Source of the DNA: Micromonospora inyonensis
GTDB lineage: Bacteria > Actinomycetota > Actinomycetes > Mycobacteriales > Micromonosporaceae
NCBI RefSeq assembly: GCF_900091415.1
Contig: NZ_FMHU01000002.1
Span: 1,488,001-1,552,000 of the forward strand
Reading direction: 5' to 3'
Length of the DNA: 64,000 nucleotides
This document shows, piece by piece, positions 19,626-28,223 of this stretch. Below the pieces are notes generated by a model, which had not been told where the DNA came from, did not search any database, and saw nothing but the letters and a program-made list of their open reading frames with translations. Position 1 is the first letter of the stretch, and each line of letters opens with the position of its first letter. Made by a program: the position numbers and the translations under genes.

Positions 19626-20231
19626 ATGAACAAGCTGATTCAGCGTGGTGTGCTGTCCATCGCCGGTCTGACCGCCGCAGCCGGAATCGCCGCCGGCCCG
19701 GGCCTGGGTCTGGGCCACGACACCCCGGTGACCGAGACCAAGCCGGTGGCGGCGACTCAGCAGGTGGCCACCGACAAGCAGCAGGTGTCGATGGACAAGT
19801 TGCTGCCCAACGGTGTGCCGGCCGGGCAGTCGACGGTGCCGCTGACCGACGAGCAGAAGGCCAACGCCAAGGCCATCATCGAGGCCACCAAGAAGAACGG
19901 CATGGACGAGCGGGCTGCCGTGGTGGCGATCGCCACGAGCCTGCAGGAGTCGAAGCTGGAGAACCTGGGTCACCTGGGTGACCGCAACGACCACGACTCG
20001 CAGGGTCTGTTCCAGCAGCGCCCGTCGAGCGGGTGGGGCACGGTCGAGCAGATCACCGACCCCGCGTACTCGACCACCGCGTTCCTGACCGGGTTGAAGC
20101 AGGTCGACGGGTGGAAGGACATGCCGCTGACCCAGGCCGCGCAGACCGTGCAGGTGTCGGCCTACCCGGACCACTACGCGCAGTGGGAGAAGCAGGCCGC
20201 CGACCTGGTCGCCGAGCTCTGGACCAAGTGA
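19626..20231 (+). CDS. Secreted lysozyme-like / transglycosylase-fold protein
   Basis: A 201-residue exported protein. The N-terminus MNKLIQRGVLSIAGLTAAAG is a signal peptide, followed by a Gln/Lys-rich linker. From about residue 78 the domain is of the actinobacterial lysozyme-like type: AAVVAIATSLQESKLENLG with the predicted catalytic Glu in LQES, then SQGLFQQRPSSGWGT, QITDPAYSTTAFL and VQVSAYPDHYAQWE. Such proteins are found next to peptidoglycan and cleave or bind it. The ATG at 19626 has an A-rich upstream TTTGATC context; an in-frame earlier ATG would destroy the signal peptide. It is monocistronic, ending at the hairpin at 20252. Confidence 0.8.
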   Translation: MNKLIQRGVLSIAGLTAAAGIAAGPGLGLGHDTPVTETKPVAATQQVATDKQQVSMDKLLPNGVPAGQSTVPLTDEQKANAKAIIEATKKNGMDERAAVVAIATSLQESKLENLGHLGDRNDHDSQGLFQQRPSSGWGTVEQITDPAYSTTAFLTGLKQVDGWKDMPLTQAAQTVQVSAYPDHYAQWEKQAADLVAELWTK

Positions 20232-20251
20232 CCCACACAGCACACGATGAT

Positions 20252-20283
20252 GAGGGGCCCTTCCCGCGTGGGAAGGGCCCCTC
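20252..20283 (+). terminator. Intrinsic-type terminator after lysozyme-like gene
   Basis: A perfect 14-bp stem (GAGGGGCCCTTCCC with GGGAAGGGCCCCTC) and a GCGT loop, beginning 20 nt after the stop codon. It is very stable and lies between two convergent genes. Confidence 0.9.
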
Positions 20284-20344
20284 ACCCGTTCCCGCGCCAC
20301 CACGGCCACCAGCACCGCTCTGGGCACCCCCTCTGGGGCGCCGT

Positions 20345-20875
20345 TCAGGGCGTGGCCAGTGACCAGTCGGCGTCTCCGTCTTTGACGGTGGCGTCGTTGT
20401 AGGTGAAGGAGTTGGGTGATGGCCATTTGCCTGCGGGGAAGGCGGTCTTGTCGACGGCTTCGCCGTGGAGGTTGACCATGCTGGTGGCCTGTGCGGCGAG
20501 GAAGGCGGACAGGGTCACCAGCGCGGTACCGATGATCGCGATGTTGACGCCGGCTTCTTCGAGGATGAGGGCGGCGCCGGCCCAGGAGAAGACGGCGGAG
20601 CCAAGGGCCGCGATCGCGACGATGGTGGCGGCGATGAGTTTCGCCAGGACGACGGCCAGGGTGGCGTAGAAGGCCGCTCCGGCTGCCGCGCACGCGAGGA
20701 GGTGGCCTGAGGTGCTGGCCGCGATGGAGCTGATCTTGCCGGCGGCGGTGGAGTGGCTGGTGACGCTGCTGACGTAGGCGTCACGGGCTTTGCCGGACCA
20801 GTCGGAGTTGCCGACGACGAGGTGCTGCTCTGTCAGGGCGCTGGCTATGCCCGAGGCGGAGCCCCGAATGTCCAT
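20345..20875 (-). CDS. WXG100-like small membrane protein, probably 5'-truncated
   Basis: A 176-residue reading from ATG 20875. It starts in a helical segment containing DWSGKARDAY (about residues 24-33), a W-x-G plus downstream Tyr pattern like that of ESX/type VII substrates, and continues into two or three hydrophobic helices (roughly 52-125, from LLACAAAGAAFYATLAVVLA to IIGTALVTLSAFLAAQ). The C-terminal 40 residues are polar. Related proteins usually have more sequence before the W-x-G helix. Here the upstream in-frame sequence is low-complexity Pro/Arg and looks non-coding, so the 5' end may have been lost. Confidence 0.5.
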   Translation of the reverse strand: MDIRGSASGIASALTEQHLVVGNSDWSGKARDAYVSSVTSHSTAAGKISSIAASTSGHLLACAAAGAAFYATLAVVLAKLIAATIVAIAALGSAVFSWAGAALILEEAGVNIAIIGTALVTLSAFLAAQATSMVNLHGEAVDKTAFPAGKWPSPNSFTYNDATVKDGDADWSLATP

Positions 20876-21214
20876 CCAGTCCCAGGCGTTTGTCGTGCTA
20901 CTCCGCCTGGCCTGCGGTGAACCAGATGGTGGCGAGGATGGGCAGGAGGACTCGCCTGCCGTCCCGTGCCGGGTGCCCGCCGCCGCGAAGCCGGGGGCAA
21001 GGCTCCCTTGCGGGGGCGCAAGGCGGCCTTGCCGCCCTCCGACGAGCACATCCAGCCGCACCCGATCCGGTGCCGAACCGCGCGGCCTGCTCTGCCGCGC
21101 GTGCGGCGCGACCTGGTCGCCGTCGTCGAGGCCGTGTCGGGTGCTGTGCCGGGTCGGCCGCCGCCGTTGGTTCCGGCACCCGCCCCGACCCTGCGGGGCA
21201 CGTGGTCGACGTGG
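20876..21214. other. GC-rich remnant sequence
   Basis: About 340 nt between the membrane protein and the frameshifted gene. Both strands give only Arg/Pro/Ala-rich shadow frames; no gene, hairpin or repeat is convincing. Confidence 0.4.
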
Positions 21215-21486
21215 TCAGTTGGTGGCGGGGCGGGTAGGCGTGTTCGAGCACGGTGGACACGAGTTCGCTGCGGGACACCGCGCCGTGCGCGTCGACGAGC
21301 TGGTCGAGGACGCGACGGTTCGCGGGTGTGGTCTTGAAGGTCCAGGTAACCCGTCCGGCGTCGCCTCTCTGGTCGCTGGCGTGTCGGGCGAACAGGCCCC
21401 CCGCCGGCCGGTTGGGGCGCGGCGCGGCGGGCGTCCAGGAGCGCGGGGATCTGCTGTTGCGCGGACTCGATCGCGTCGTAGACCAC
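21215..21486 (-). pseudogene. Ribbon-helix-helix-like mobile-element protein, frameshifted at a G run
   Basis: Reading left from GTG 21486 gives VYDAIESAQQQIPALLDARR. After a run of six G (21397-21402 on the + strand, as C) the sensible sequence moves to another frame: LFARHASDQRGDAGRVTWTF, KTTPANRRVLDQLVDAHGAV and SRSELVSTVLEHAYPP. The second part looks like a small DNA-binding protein of the kind found beside recombination genes of actinobacterial conjugative elements. One added or lost G in the run restores a continuous reading. Beyond about 21215 the frame is low-complexity, so the true stop is uncertain. The family assignment is tentative. Confidence 0.45.
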
Positions 21487-21540
21487 TGCGGCGACAGCGG
21501 GCGTGTCCCGCCGCGCGGGCGGCCCCCGGCTCCCTGCCGG

Positions 21541-21990
21541 CTATGCGGCGTCGAGCACCCGGCACCGGCCCTCGTCGGCTATCCGGCGGATGACGTCTCC
21601 ACCCACCAGCCGGCCACCGCCGGCACCACGGGCCGCATCTCGGGCGATGCAGGTTTCCACCGGCACGTCCCGCAGGTCGACCGCCACCAGGTGCGCCCCG
21701 GCCTGCTCGGCAAGCTGCCGCCACTGCTCCACCGACGCGTCCGGCAAGTTCGTGTCGTCCGCGATCACACTCAGGCCGGCGTGCAGCAGGGCGAGCACCT
21801 GCGCTTTCTGCGCGGTGGTCACCGCGTCCTCCTGCCACCGCACACCGGCCCTACCGCCGTGGCCCATGGCCCGCAGGTCGTCGCGGTTCACGCGGAATCG
21901 GCGCTCAGGATCCTGGGCCACCCACCGCTTGGCGTAGGTGGTCTTGCCAGAGCCGGGCAGGCCACGGGTAATGACAAGTGCGGGCATCAT
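21541..21990 (-). CDS. Polynucleotide kinase-like P-loop kinase
   Basis: A 149-residue protein with ALVITRGLPGSGKTTYAKRW at its start; the Walker A is GLPGSGKTT at residues 10-18. VNRDDLRAM is the second conserved element of the T4 Pnk/zeta-like kinase group, and SVIADDTNL matches the family's third strand. GGAGG lies 5 nt upstream of two consecutive ATG codons (21990 and 21987). Only the kinase half is present; the HAD phosphatase domain of full PseT enzymes is lacking. Similar short kinases occur in actinophages and conjugative elements, which fits the surrounding remnants. Confidence 0.7.
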   Translation of the reverse strand: MMPALVITRGLPGSGKTTYAKRWVAQDPERRFRVNRDDLRAMGHGGRAGVRWQEDAVTTAQKAQVLALLHAGLSVIADDTNLPDASVEQWRQLAEQAGAHLVAVDLRDVPVETCIARDAARGAGGGRLVGGDVIRRIADEGRCRVLDAA

Positions 21991-22339
21991 TCCTCCTTGG
22001 CGAACATGCGGCGGACAGCTCCCGGTCATCGGCGAGTCGGGCGCGACGTGGAACTTCGTACCGGAACCACGTGCTCCCACCTGACTCACGGCCGGGAGTG
22101 CCTCGTGGTTCACCAAACTGTCGAGCAATCTCTCCCACCACCGCCACGTCACCTCTGCCTCTGCCCTCTGCCGCCGGCACGAGGCCGGCCAGTCGAGGTG
22201 CGACAACGGCCCTGGACGCCGGTCAGCGCACCCGAGCCGGGAGGCGGTCCAGGAGGGCCAGCGCGGCGCGGACCGGCGCGCGGGTCAGTGTCTCGTCGAA
22301 GCTGGTCCGGCCCTGGCAGAACCGGACGAACATCCGCCA
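21991..22339. other. Junction region between mobile-element remnants
   Basis: About 350 nt without a supported gene, lying between the leftward kinase gene and the truncated rightward VirD4-like tail. A deletion or recombination point is probable here because the tail begins without its own start. No repeat marking the join was seen. Confidence 0.35.
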
Positions 22340-22638
22340 TCGGCGAGCACGACGTCGCCACCCGCTCGACCAGCAGCAGCGGATCCGGGTGGGGCCAGCG
22401 GTCCGTCTCCCACGCCACCCGCCGGCAGCGGATCCTCGACGTGTCCGACCTGCACGCCCTGCCCCGAGGCCGGATGGTCGTCTACGCCTCCGGCGCCCCG
22501 CCGGCGCTCGCCCGCACCGCCCCCTGGCAGGACGGGCCGTACGCCGAGGCGATCCGCGCCTCGATCGCCCGCTGGGACCCCGACAGCCGCACCGACTGGA
22601 TCCTGTCCCCCGAAGCGCCGCCGGAGCCAACCACATGA
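22340..22638 (+). pseudogene. C-terminal remnant of a VirD4/TraM-recognition conjugation protein
   Basis: From about GEHDVATRSTSSSG onward the frame reads RRQRILDVSDLHALPRGRMV then VYASGAPPALARTAPWQDGP. This is the extreme C-terminal pattern of type IV secretion coupling ATPases of actinobacterial integrative elements. The ATPase core and all upstream sequence are missing, leaving about 100 residues. Its TGA overlaps the ATG of the DUF4913 gene, the usual arrangement, which supports the identification. It is a relic of a conjugative element. Confidence 0.6.
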
Positions 22639-23108
22639 CCAGCCCGACGTCCGGACCAGGCACCGACCCGGTCGCCGACCTGACCAACCCGCTCGACCAA
22701 ATCGCCGGCACGCCTGAGGAACCGGCACCGGCACACGACCCGAACGCACCGGAACCCGTCTTCCGCAACATCGACCAGTTCGTCTCCGGCTACCTCGCGC
22801 TCGTCCTAGAACGTCGGGTCGCCTCCGGGCCCACACCCGGCATCAACTGGTGCCCCCGCTGGTGGGCACACCCCGAAGCGCTATCCCGCCTCTACGCCCT
22901 GTGGCGGGCCTGGGAAGCTCTACGCGTCAACGACCCCCACACCGGCATGAGCGTCTGGTGGCGTGACCACCTCGACCCGCACCTGGCGGTCCTGACCGGC
23001 GATGCCGGCCCGTTCACCCGTTGCGGGTCGGACCGGCACCGCGACCCGGAGCCTCTGCATGTAGAGCCCGCTCCAACCGAGGTGCTGGCGCAGTTGCCTG
23101 ACGCCTGA
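22635..23108 (+). CDS. DUF4913 domain protein
   Basis: A 157-residue protein with the DUF4913 features FRNIDQFVSGYLALVLERR, WCPRWWAHPEALSRLYALWR and SVWWRDHLDPHLAVLTG in order (about residues 38-125). DUF4913 genes usually follow the coupling-protein gene of actinobacterial conjugative elements, exactly as here. Function is unknown. The ATG overlaps the upstream stop by four bases, so translation was probably coupled. Confidence 0.85.
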   Translation: MTSPTSGPGTDPVADLTNPLDQIAGTPEEPAPAHDPNAPEPVFRNIDQFVSGYLALVLERRVASGPTPGINWCPRWWAHPEALSRLYALWRAWEALRVNDPHTGMSVWWRDHLDPHLAVLTGDAGPFTRCGSDRHRDPEPLHVEPAPTEVLAQLPDA

Positions 23109-23147
23109 CTCTGGGATGACAGGACCCCCCGAGACGAGAGGAACGAG

Positions 23148-23738
23148 ATGACCGAGACCGAGACCGACATCGAGACCGAGATCGTCGCGCGGGTGCCGGT
23201 GCACTACCACGGCGAGTACACGCTCAACGTGGAGAACGACTACGAGCACATCTACCAAGACGACTCCCACGACAACGAGCATCTGGAGGGGCTGGGCGAC
23301 AAGCCGGGCGCCACCACCGCGCTGTACGCCGTGGCCAGCGCCCGCTACCTGTCGGAGAAGACCGGGGTGCTGGGCGACGTGCTGCGCGAGCCGTACACGC
23401 TGCGGACTACCCGAGACGTAGAGGCGGTGGAGGTAGCTGTGCCGGCAGACCTTAGCCCGGCGCTCGACATGGACGCGCTTATCGCTGGGGTGATCGAGCA
23501 ACTACGAGCCCGCGGCATCGAGGTCACCGAGGTGCACGTCTTCGAGTGGCGAACCGTGTGGGAACTGGGCGAGGGTCGGCATCTGTCGTTGAGCAGGGAG
23601 GGCAGCTGGGACTTGGCCTCCCCCACGGGCGACGGGTCGACCTGGACTCCGGCCTGGTTCGGCCTGACCTGCTGGTACGCGCACCCGGAACAGATCGCTG
23701 ACCTGGCGGCCAAGGAACTGGCCGAAGTACAGGCGTGA
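23148..23738 (+). CDS. Hypothetical protein of mobile-element remnant
   Basis: A 196-residue acidic soluble protein that opens with a Thr/Glu repeat (TETETDIETE). A purine-rich GAGACGAGAGGAACGAG precedes the ATG. A central segment, LDMDALIAGVIEQLRARGIE, is helical; the C-terminal part is Trp-rich. I recognise no family. Position 40 nt behind DUF4913 suggests it belongs to the same conjugative-element module. Confidence 0.6.
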   Translation: MTETETDIETEIVARVPVHYHGEYTLNVENDYEHIYQDDSHDNEHLEGLGDKPGATTALYAVASARYLSEKTGVLGDVLREPYTLRTTRDVEAVEVAVPADLSPALDMDALIAGVIEQLRARGIEVTEVHVFEWRTVWELGEGRHLSLSREGSWDLASPTGDGSTWTPAWFGLTCWYAHPEQIADLAAKELAEVQA

Positions 23739-23991
23739 CGCGAGGAGCGCACCGGGGTGCGGCGCATGCATGAGCCACCGATTCCTCGGAATCGGCACGT
23801 CGGGCCCCCTTTGGTTCACGGTGGACTGGCTGGTCTGCCCCGCCGGCCACCCGAATCCACTGCCGAGACCGGCGGCCGGCCAGCCGGCGCGACCGAGAGT
23901 TCGCTGCATGTGCGGGGCCGTCAGTGCTGCGGACTGCCGCTAGAGTTGGCAAGCCGGCCGGTGCTGTCGTCGGCGGCGGTCAGGAGAGCGT

Positions 23992-24561
23992 GTGGTCGTG
24001 CGAGTTCCGAGTTCAGATCCGGGCGATTCCTCGTACCCCGTGGAGGTGCTCCACGACGGGTGGAGAATATGTGCCTCCAGCGCGGAGGAAGCCCTTGGGG
24101 TAATCGCTGATGATTATGCGAATCTCAAGCCTGGGCCGGCTCGGATGCGGGCCCGGCTCAATCTGGCGTTGCAGGCCCGGAACTTGGTGCAGGCGCTGCT
24201 CAATGCCGGCGAGGTCTTCGAGCAGAGCACCGATGAGCAGCGGCAGGTTCTGCTGCCTCAGCAGAACATGGCACCACCCGACGTCGACGTCTGGGCTGGT
24301 GTGGTGCCCTTGGTGCTGGTGACCTCGTTCTACCGGCCGCTTGGGGACCGGGAGCAGCCCCGCGTAGCGGGGCCCGGTCAGATCTGGTGGATCGATCCTG
24401 ACACCCCTGAAGCTTTCCTGGAGACGCTTCACCAGGTGCGATGGCTCGATGTGATACACATGGCGGCGGCATCGGATCCGGGCAGCCGCTACCGCAATCT
24501 TGGTCCCAACGGTGCTGCCGGCTACTGGTGGCGGCCTTGCGGAGCAGGAGCAGGCACGTGA
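23992..24561 (+). CDS. Hypothetical protein coupled to HD protein
   Basis: A 189-residue protein from GTG 23992, preceded by GGAGAG. It has no recognisable motif. The middle holds a helical ARMRARLNLALQARNLVQAL stretch, then VVPLVLVTSFYRP. Its stop overlaps the GTG of the HD-domain gene (GTGA at 24558), so the two are probably one transcript. Confidence 0.55.
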   Translation: MVVRVPSSDPGDSSYPVEVLHDGWRICASSAEEALGVIADDYANLKPGPARMRARLNLALQARNLVQALLNAGEVFEQSTDEQRQVLLPQQNMAPPDVDVWAGVVPLVLVTSFYRPLGDREQPRVAGPGQIWWIDPDTPEAFLETLHQVRWLDVIHMAAASDPGSRYRNLGPNGAAGYWWRPCGAGAGT

Positions 24562-25172
24562 CGGTCGATCACGCGCTGGCAATCCCGACCGACGAGCAGA
24601 TCCGAGCGTTACACGAACGGTTTGCGCCCACCGAGGAAGCCTTCGACCTCGTCTACACTCACTGCCGAATCGTCTGGGCCGTGGCGGAGCAACTGCTCGA
24701 TAGGTATTCCTCGGCCCTGGACGTCGATCTGGTGCGAGTGGGGAGTCTCCTGCACGACATCGGTGTCTACCGTCTGTACGGGGCGGCGGGGAAACTCGAT
24801 CAGGAGAATTACATCCGCCACGGGGTGCTGGGGCACGCGTTACTGCGTGACCTCGGATTTCCTGAGCACGTGGGTAGGTTCTGTTCCCACCACACCGGTG
24901 TCGGTCTCACCCGCGAGGACGTCCTGCAGCAGAGCCTGCCACTACCGGTCGGCGACTACACGGCCGGCACCGTGGAGGAGCAGCTGGTGATGTACGCGGA
25001 CAAGTTTCACAGCAAGACGACGCCGCCCACGTTCGTGACCGCGGCGTCCTACGCTGCCGGCGTGCGGCGATTCGGTGCGGATAAGGTAGCCCGGTTCGCG
25101 GCGCTGGTGGAGAAGTTCGGTGAGCCGGACCTTCTCCTACTGTCCCGCCATTATCAGCAATCGCTGATCTGA
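24558..25172 (+). CDS. HD-domain metal-dependent phosphohydrolase
   Basis: A 204-residue protein with the HD superfamily pattern: YTHCRIVWAVAEQLL near residues 32-46, then VGSLLHDIGVYRLYG with the HD doublet near 68, and FCSHHTGVG near 115. C-terminal helices carry QLVMYADKFHS with the last conserved Asp. The domain usually hydrolyses phosphate esters of nucleotides or signalling molecules; the substrate is not evident. The GTG start overlaps the upstream stop. Confidence 0.75.
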   Translation: MTVDHALAIPTDEQIRALHERFAPTEEAFDLVYTHCRIVWAVAEQLLDRYSSALDVDLVRVGSLLHDIGVYRLYGAAGKLDQENYIRHGVLGHALLRDLGFPEHVGRFCSHHTGVGLTREDVLQQSLPLPVGDYTAGTVEEQLVMYADKFHSKTTPPTFVTAASYAAGVRRFGADKVARFAALVEKFGEPDLLLLSRHYQQSLI

Positions 25173-25209
25173 GGCATTCGTCAGCGGCTGCTGATAATCG
25201 GCCGGGGCA

Positions 25210-26610
25210 TCACCGGCCCCTACCGGCGTCAGAGCCCGGACCGCCGCGACCCAGCCTCGCTGCGGCAGCGGACGTGGACGGACGAGGAGAAGAGAACTCC
25301 GGGTCAATCTGCGCCGCAGGAGGACGCTGTGGAAAGGCCAGCGACGCCGATCTGGCCGCATTGACCGCCCGCTGCGTCTCGCTACGGTGCTGGAGGGTGA
25401 TGATGCTGGAAATCGGGCGGCCACTGTCCGGCACCCAGACGAACTCTTTCTCGTCGGCCTTTGGCCATCGTAGGTAGTGCCGGTTACCGAAGCTGGTTAG
25501 CTCACCGTTGAGCGAGGCCCACATCTTGGCCGTCTGCCCACCGTCGATGAAGCAGCCCCAGCGGAATCCTGGATCGGCGGCAATGGAGTCTCGCGCCTCC
25601 TGCGGAGTAGCGCCCTGGAAGACCAGAGACCCCGGCCGACCGTCGAACAGCCGTAGGTGCGTTCGGCCCACGCGGTCCTCAAAGACCGTCATCCGAGCCC
25701 TCCTGCTGGGCGCGAACGGCGGTAGGACGTCTAGTGACCGGTCGGTGTTGATGGGGTGCGTGGCGAAGTCGGCGACGTTCAGCGACGGCCCGACCGTGAC
25801 GGCGGAGTCGGGAAACGCGTCGACATGCAGCTCACCAATGCTGCGGATCTCCAGCAGGTTGTCACCACGAAGGTCGACGTGCCTCGCCTGACACCTCATC
25901 ACAAGGTCATAGGCGAAGATGTCCAACCCGCCATCAGTGGCGATGCCCGTGGAGCGAAACCCGCGCCCGCCGGTCGACGTAAAACCGACATCGACCCAGC
26001 CGGCCCGGGGCGGCAGGACCGGCGTCAGGCGTGATGCCTCGTCCAGGACGCGCACGCTGCCCTTCTCTGGGTCATCCCGGCGGGTGATCACCATGTTGCC
26101 GTTACCGAAGACATAACACTCGGCCTGCCGCTCGGTGCGGCTACCCGTCCAGGTCAGCTCGGTCCCGTTGATGCTGACTCTGCCGGCTGCGGTGAGATTG
26201 CACATAGACAGCGCCCCAGCCCGAGAAATCAGCGCCTCGCGATCGACCACCGGCATGCTGAGCACCTGGCCCTGCTCGATGGCGAGGTTGAGGCTCGTTT
26301 GAACGGGCAGGCCTGATGCTTCATCGAGCAGCGTGAAGAACGCGGCGCTGGAGGTTGCTGGGCTATTCCGTGCTGCATCTACGGCGACGGTCGGGCGAGG
26401 CGTGAAACGCACCGCAGCAGTTGTGGCGCTCGATTCCCAGCTCAAGTCATAGACATTGGTAAAACCACCGCCAGCCAAGGTCAACGCGCTGGTGTGCAGC
26501 ACGAGACCGCTACCAAGGTCAGTTACCCGACTTGCCACCGGTTGGTCAATCTCGGTTTCCATAAACCGGGCCGCGTCCTGCAGCGACCGAAACCGACGCT
26601 CGTCACTCAT
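25210..26610 (-). CDS. Uncharacterised protein, possible phosphodiester glycosidase (NAGPA-like)
   Basis: A 466-residue protein from ATG 26610 (MSDERRFRSLQDAARF). No signal peptide is visible. The order of motifs AAFFTLLDEASGLPVQTSLN, NLAIEQGQVLSMPVVDREAL and GCFIDGGQTAKMW resembles the NAGPA fold (surface strand, loop 'G.l...p..r', DGG near the end), but the match is weak. The C-terminal 30 residues are low-complexity. An in-frame GTG at 26913, overlapping the resolvase stop, would add 101 residues, yet that region is compositionally poor and contains an inverted repeat (GTTCAGT / ACTGAAC, 26716-26742), so it is probably untranslated. Confidence 0.5.
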   Translation of the reverse strand: MSDERRFRSLQDAARFMETEIDQPVASRVTDLGSGLVLHTSALTLAGGGFTNVYDLSWESSATTAAVRFTPRPTVAVDAARNSPATSSAAFFTLLDEASGLPVQTSLNLAIEQGQVLSMPVVDREALISRAGALSMCNLTAAGRVSINGTELTWTGSRTERQAECYVFGNGNMVITRRDDPEKGSVRVLDEASRLTPVLPPRAGWVDVGFTSTGGRGFRSTGIATDGGLDIFAYDLVMRCQARHVDLRGDNLLEIRSIGELHVDAFPDSAVTVGPSLNVADFATHPINTDRSLDVLPPFAPSRRARMTVFEDRVGRTHLRLFDGRPGSLVFQGATPQEARDSIAADPGFRWGCFIDGGQTAKMWASLNGELTSFGNRHYLRWPKADEKEFVWVPDSGRPISSIITLQHRSETQRAVNAARSASLAFPQRPPAAQIDPEFSSPRPSTSAAAARLGRGGPGSDAGRGR

Positions 26611-26909
26611 CGCACCCGGCCAGCCAGGCTTGATCGTCCGCCCCCGCCTGCATCGCGCCTCCCCTACGTGGCACGCCGACCCTTCCGGCGCCAGCGTGGG
26701 AGTCCATAGTGGCAGTTCAGTTTTTCTCCGTGGGGTACTGAACCTCGACGACGATGTGGCCGATCCCGGCAGCGCACACGACCGCTGGGGGCGGTCGGGG
26801 CAGCCGTCGCGCTCGGCCAACCTCGGGAGCTGGCCCGGGCGCGGGGCCGGAGTCCATCCGGTCGGCAGCTCCGGCAGCCCCCTCACCGCATACAGCACAA
26901 CGCCGCTGC

Positions 26910-27608
26910 TCACCGGTCTTGCAGGGCGGCCTGGTTGTCGCGTTGGGTCGGAACGAGGTTAGGCAGCGCGCTGTACAGGGTGCTGCGAGAGACGCCGAGC
27001 AGCTTGGCGATCGAGGTCATCGTGCGGTTCGGCTCGGCGAGCAGCTGCAGCGCGTACGCGACCTTCTCCGGCGTCATGGCCGGCGGCCGGCCGAGCCGTT
27101 GCCCGCGGGCGCGAGCTGCGGCCAGGCCCTCGTTGGTGTTGGCCACGATGATGGTACGCAGGAACTCGGCCAGCGCGGCGAAGACGTGGAAGACGAACAT
27201 CCCTCCTGCGGTGGTGGTATCGAGCTTTTCGTGCAGGGACTGGAAGCCAACGCCGTGGCGCTTGAGCCGGCCGACGATGCCGATCAGGTCTTCCAGCGAG
27301 CGGCCGAGCCGGTCGAGCGAGACGACGGTGAGCACGTCGCCGGGCCGGATGTACTCGAACACCTTGGCTAGCTCGGGCCGATCGGTGTTCTTCCCGGATG
27401 CCTTGTCGAAGAAGCATTTGGCGCAGCCGGCCGCGGTCAGTGCGGCTTGCTGGCGGGCGAGGTTCTGCTCGCGGGTGGAGACTCGCCCGTAGCCGACGAG
27501 CACGCCTGCGAGCGGAGTCGGGGCGAGCAGGTCGCCCTCGACGGGCATGGGGGTGACGGTCACGCCGTCCAGAGTGCCCATCAAACCCGTCGTCGGGTTG
27601 TTGGACAC
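26910..27608 (-). CDS. Serine recombinase (resolvase/invertase family)
   Basis: A 232-residue reading with the resolvase N-terminal domain LVGYGRVSTREQNLARQQAA, catalytic Ser at residue 44, then VLTVVSLDRLGRSLEDLIG, with the conserved SLDRLGRS, and a C-terminal helix-turn-helix (MTSIAKLLGVSRSTLYSALP). The family normally places the Ser near residue 10, so the true start may be a later ATG such as the one at 27548. It would cut and rejoin DNA at a res-type site; the 38-bp palindrome at 27666 just upstream is the obvious candidate. No Tn3-type transposase accompanies it. Confidence 0.85.
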   Translation of the reverse strand: MSNNPTTGLMGTLDGVTVTPMPVEGDLLAPTPLAGVLVGYGRVSTREQNLARQQAALTAAGCAKCFFDKASGKNTDRPELAKVFEYIRPGDVLTVVSLDRLGRSLEDLIGIVGRLKRHGVGFQSLHEKLDTTTAGGMFVFHVFAALAEFLRTIIVANTNEGLAAARARGQRLGRPPAMTPEKVAYALQLLAEPNRTMTSIAKLLGVSRSTLYSALPNLVPTQRDNQAALQDR

Positions 27609-27665
27609 GCCGACTTTCCAGACGGGTTTTTCGGACGCGATCTACCCGCCCCGGCGACCCATCTT

Positions 27666-27703
27666 GATCTTGTCCGGAAAACGATCGTTTCCCGAACAAG
27701 ATC
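27666..27703. promoter_or_regulatory. 38-bp palindrome upstream of resolvase gene (res-like site)
   Basis: GATCTTGTCCGGAAAACGA on one side pairs with its complement on the other, centred at 27684/27685, with only two mismatched pairs out of 19. The TGTCCGGAAA half-site spacing resembles recombinase binding subsites. It lies 58 bp upstream of the first possible resolvase start, the usual place for res, where the recombinase also represses its own promoter. Confidence 0.6.
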
Positions 27704-27785
27704 CAGAATCCCGGAGAGTCGGTCGCCAAATGCGACAGGCACAATGACTTGCGATCATCGCAAAATAGTGCGCAATATGTAAGGC

Positions 27786-28223
27786 ATGACTCGACGAGAC
27801 ATCTTCACCGACGTGGCCGCGATCCTGTACCCGATCCCGCAACCCGACCCCGGCGAGGAACACGACGACGGCTTCCCCGCCGCGCGGGACGAAGCTGCCG
27901 AAGACCAAGAACGCGCTGCCGAGAACCTGCGGGCCGCGTGGGACGGAGGCGATCAGGACCCGCTGATCGGCGCGCTGGCCGGTGCCCGCCGCGCGAAGGA
28001 GGAAGCCGAGCAGCGGATCCGCGAGCTGATCGCCTACGGCCGCGAGTTCGTCCAACCCCGCCCCTACACGCTGGGCGACCTGGCCGCAGCCGCCGGCTTG
28101 TCCATCTCCGGCGTGCGCACCGCCTACAGCCACCGCGACGTCGCCCAAGTCGCCGACGCCACCGGCGCCAAGCCCCGAGAGTGGCGAGCCCCCGATCCCG
28201 AGGACGGGCAGGCAATGGCATGA
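27786..28223 (+). CDS. Small helix-turn-helix protein
   Basis: A 145-residue acidic protein. After a charged helical region (EDQERAAENLRAAW, AKEEAEQRIRELIA) comes a helix-turn-helix reading YTLGDLAAAAGLSISGVRTA (about residues 97-116), ending in a tail. It overlaps the next gene by four bases (ATGA at 28220). It may be the regulator or accessory factor of a mobile module. I do not recognise a named family. Confidence 0.6.
   Translation: MTRRDIFTDVAAILYPIPQPDPGEEHDDGFPAARDEAAEDQERAAENLRAAWDGGDQDPLIGALAGARRAKEEAEQRIRELIAYGREFVQPRPYTLGDLAAAAGLSISGVRTAYSHRDVAQVADATGAKPREWRAPDPEDGQAMA

Noticed and set aside
19427..19633. Leftward frame ending GAGCCIGVDMV followed by a terminator-like hairpin, considered as a modified-peptide precursor
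   Set aside because: No start codon near a ribosome-binding site except inside the start of the lysozyme-like gene, and no modifying enzyme nearby.
26611..26913. An N-terminal extension of the NAGPA-like protein from GTG 26913
   Set aside because: The 101 added residues are Pro/Arg-rich without pattern, and the DNA holds an inverted repeat fitting a promoter. The ATG at 26610 is more natural.
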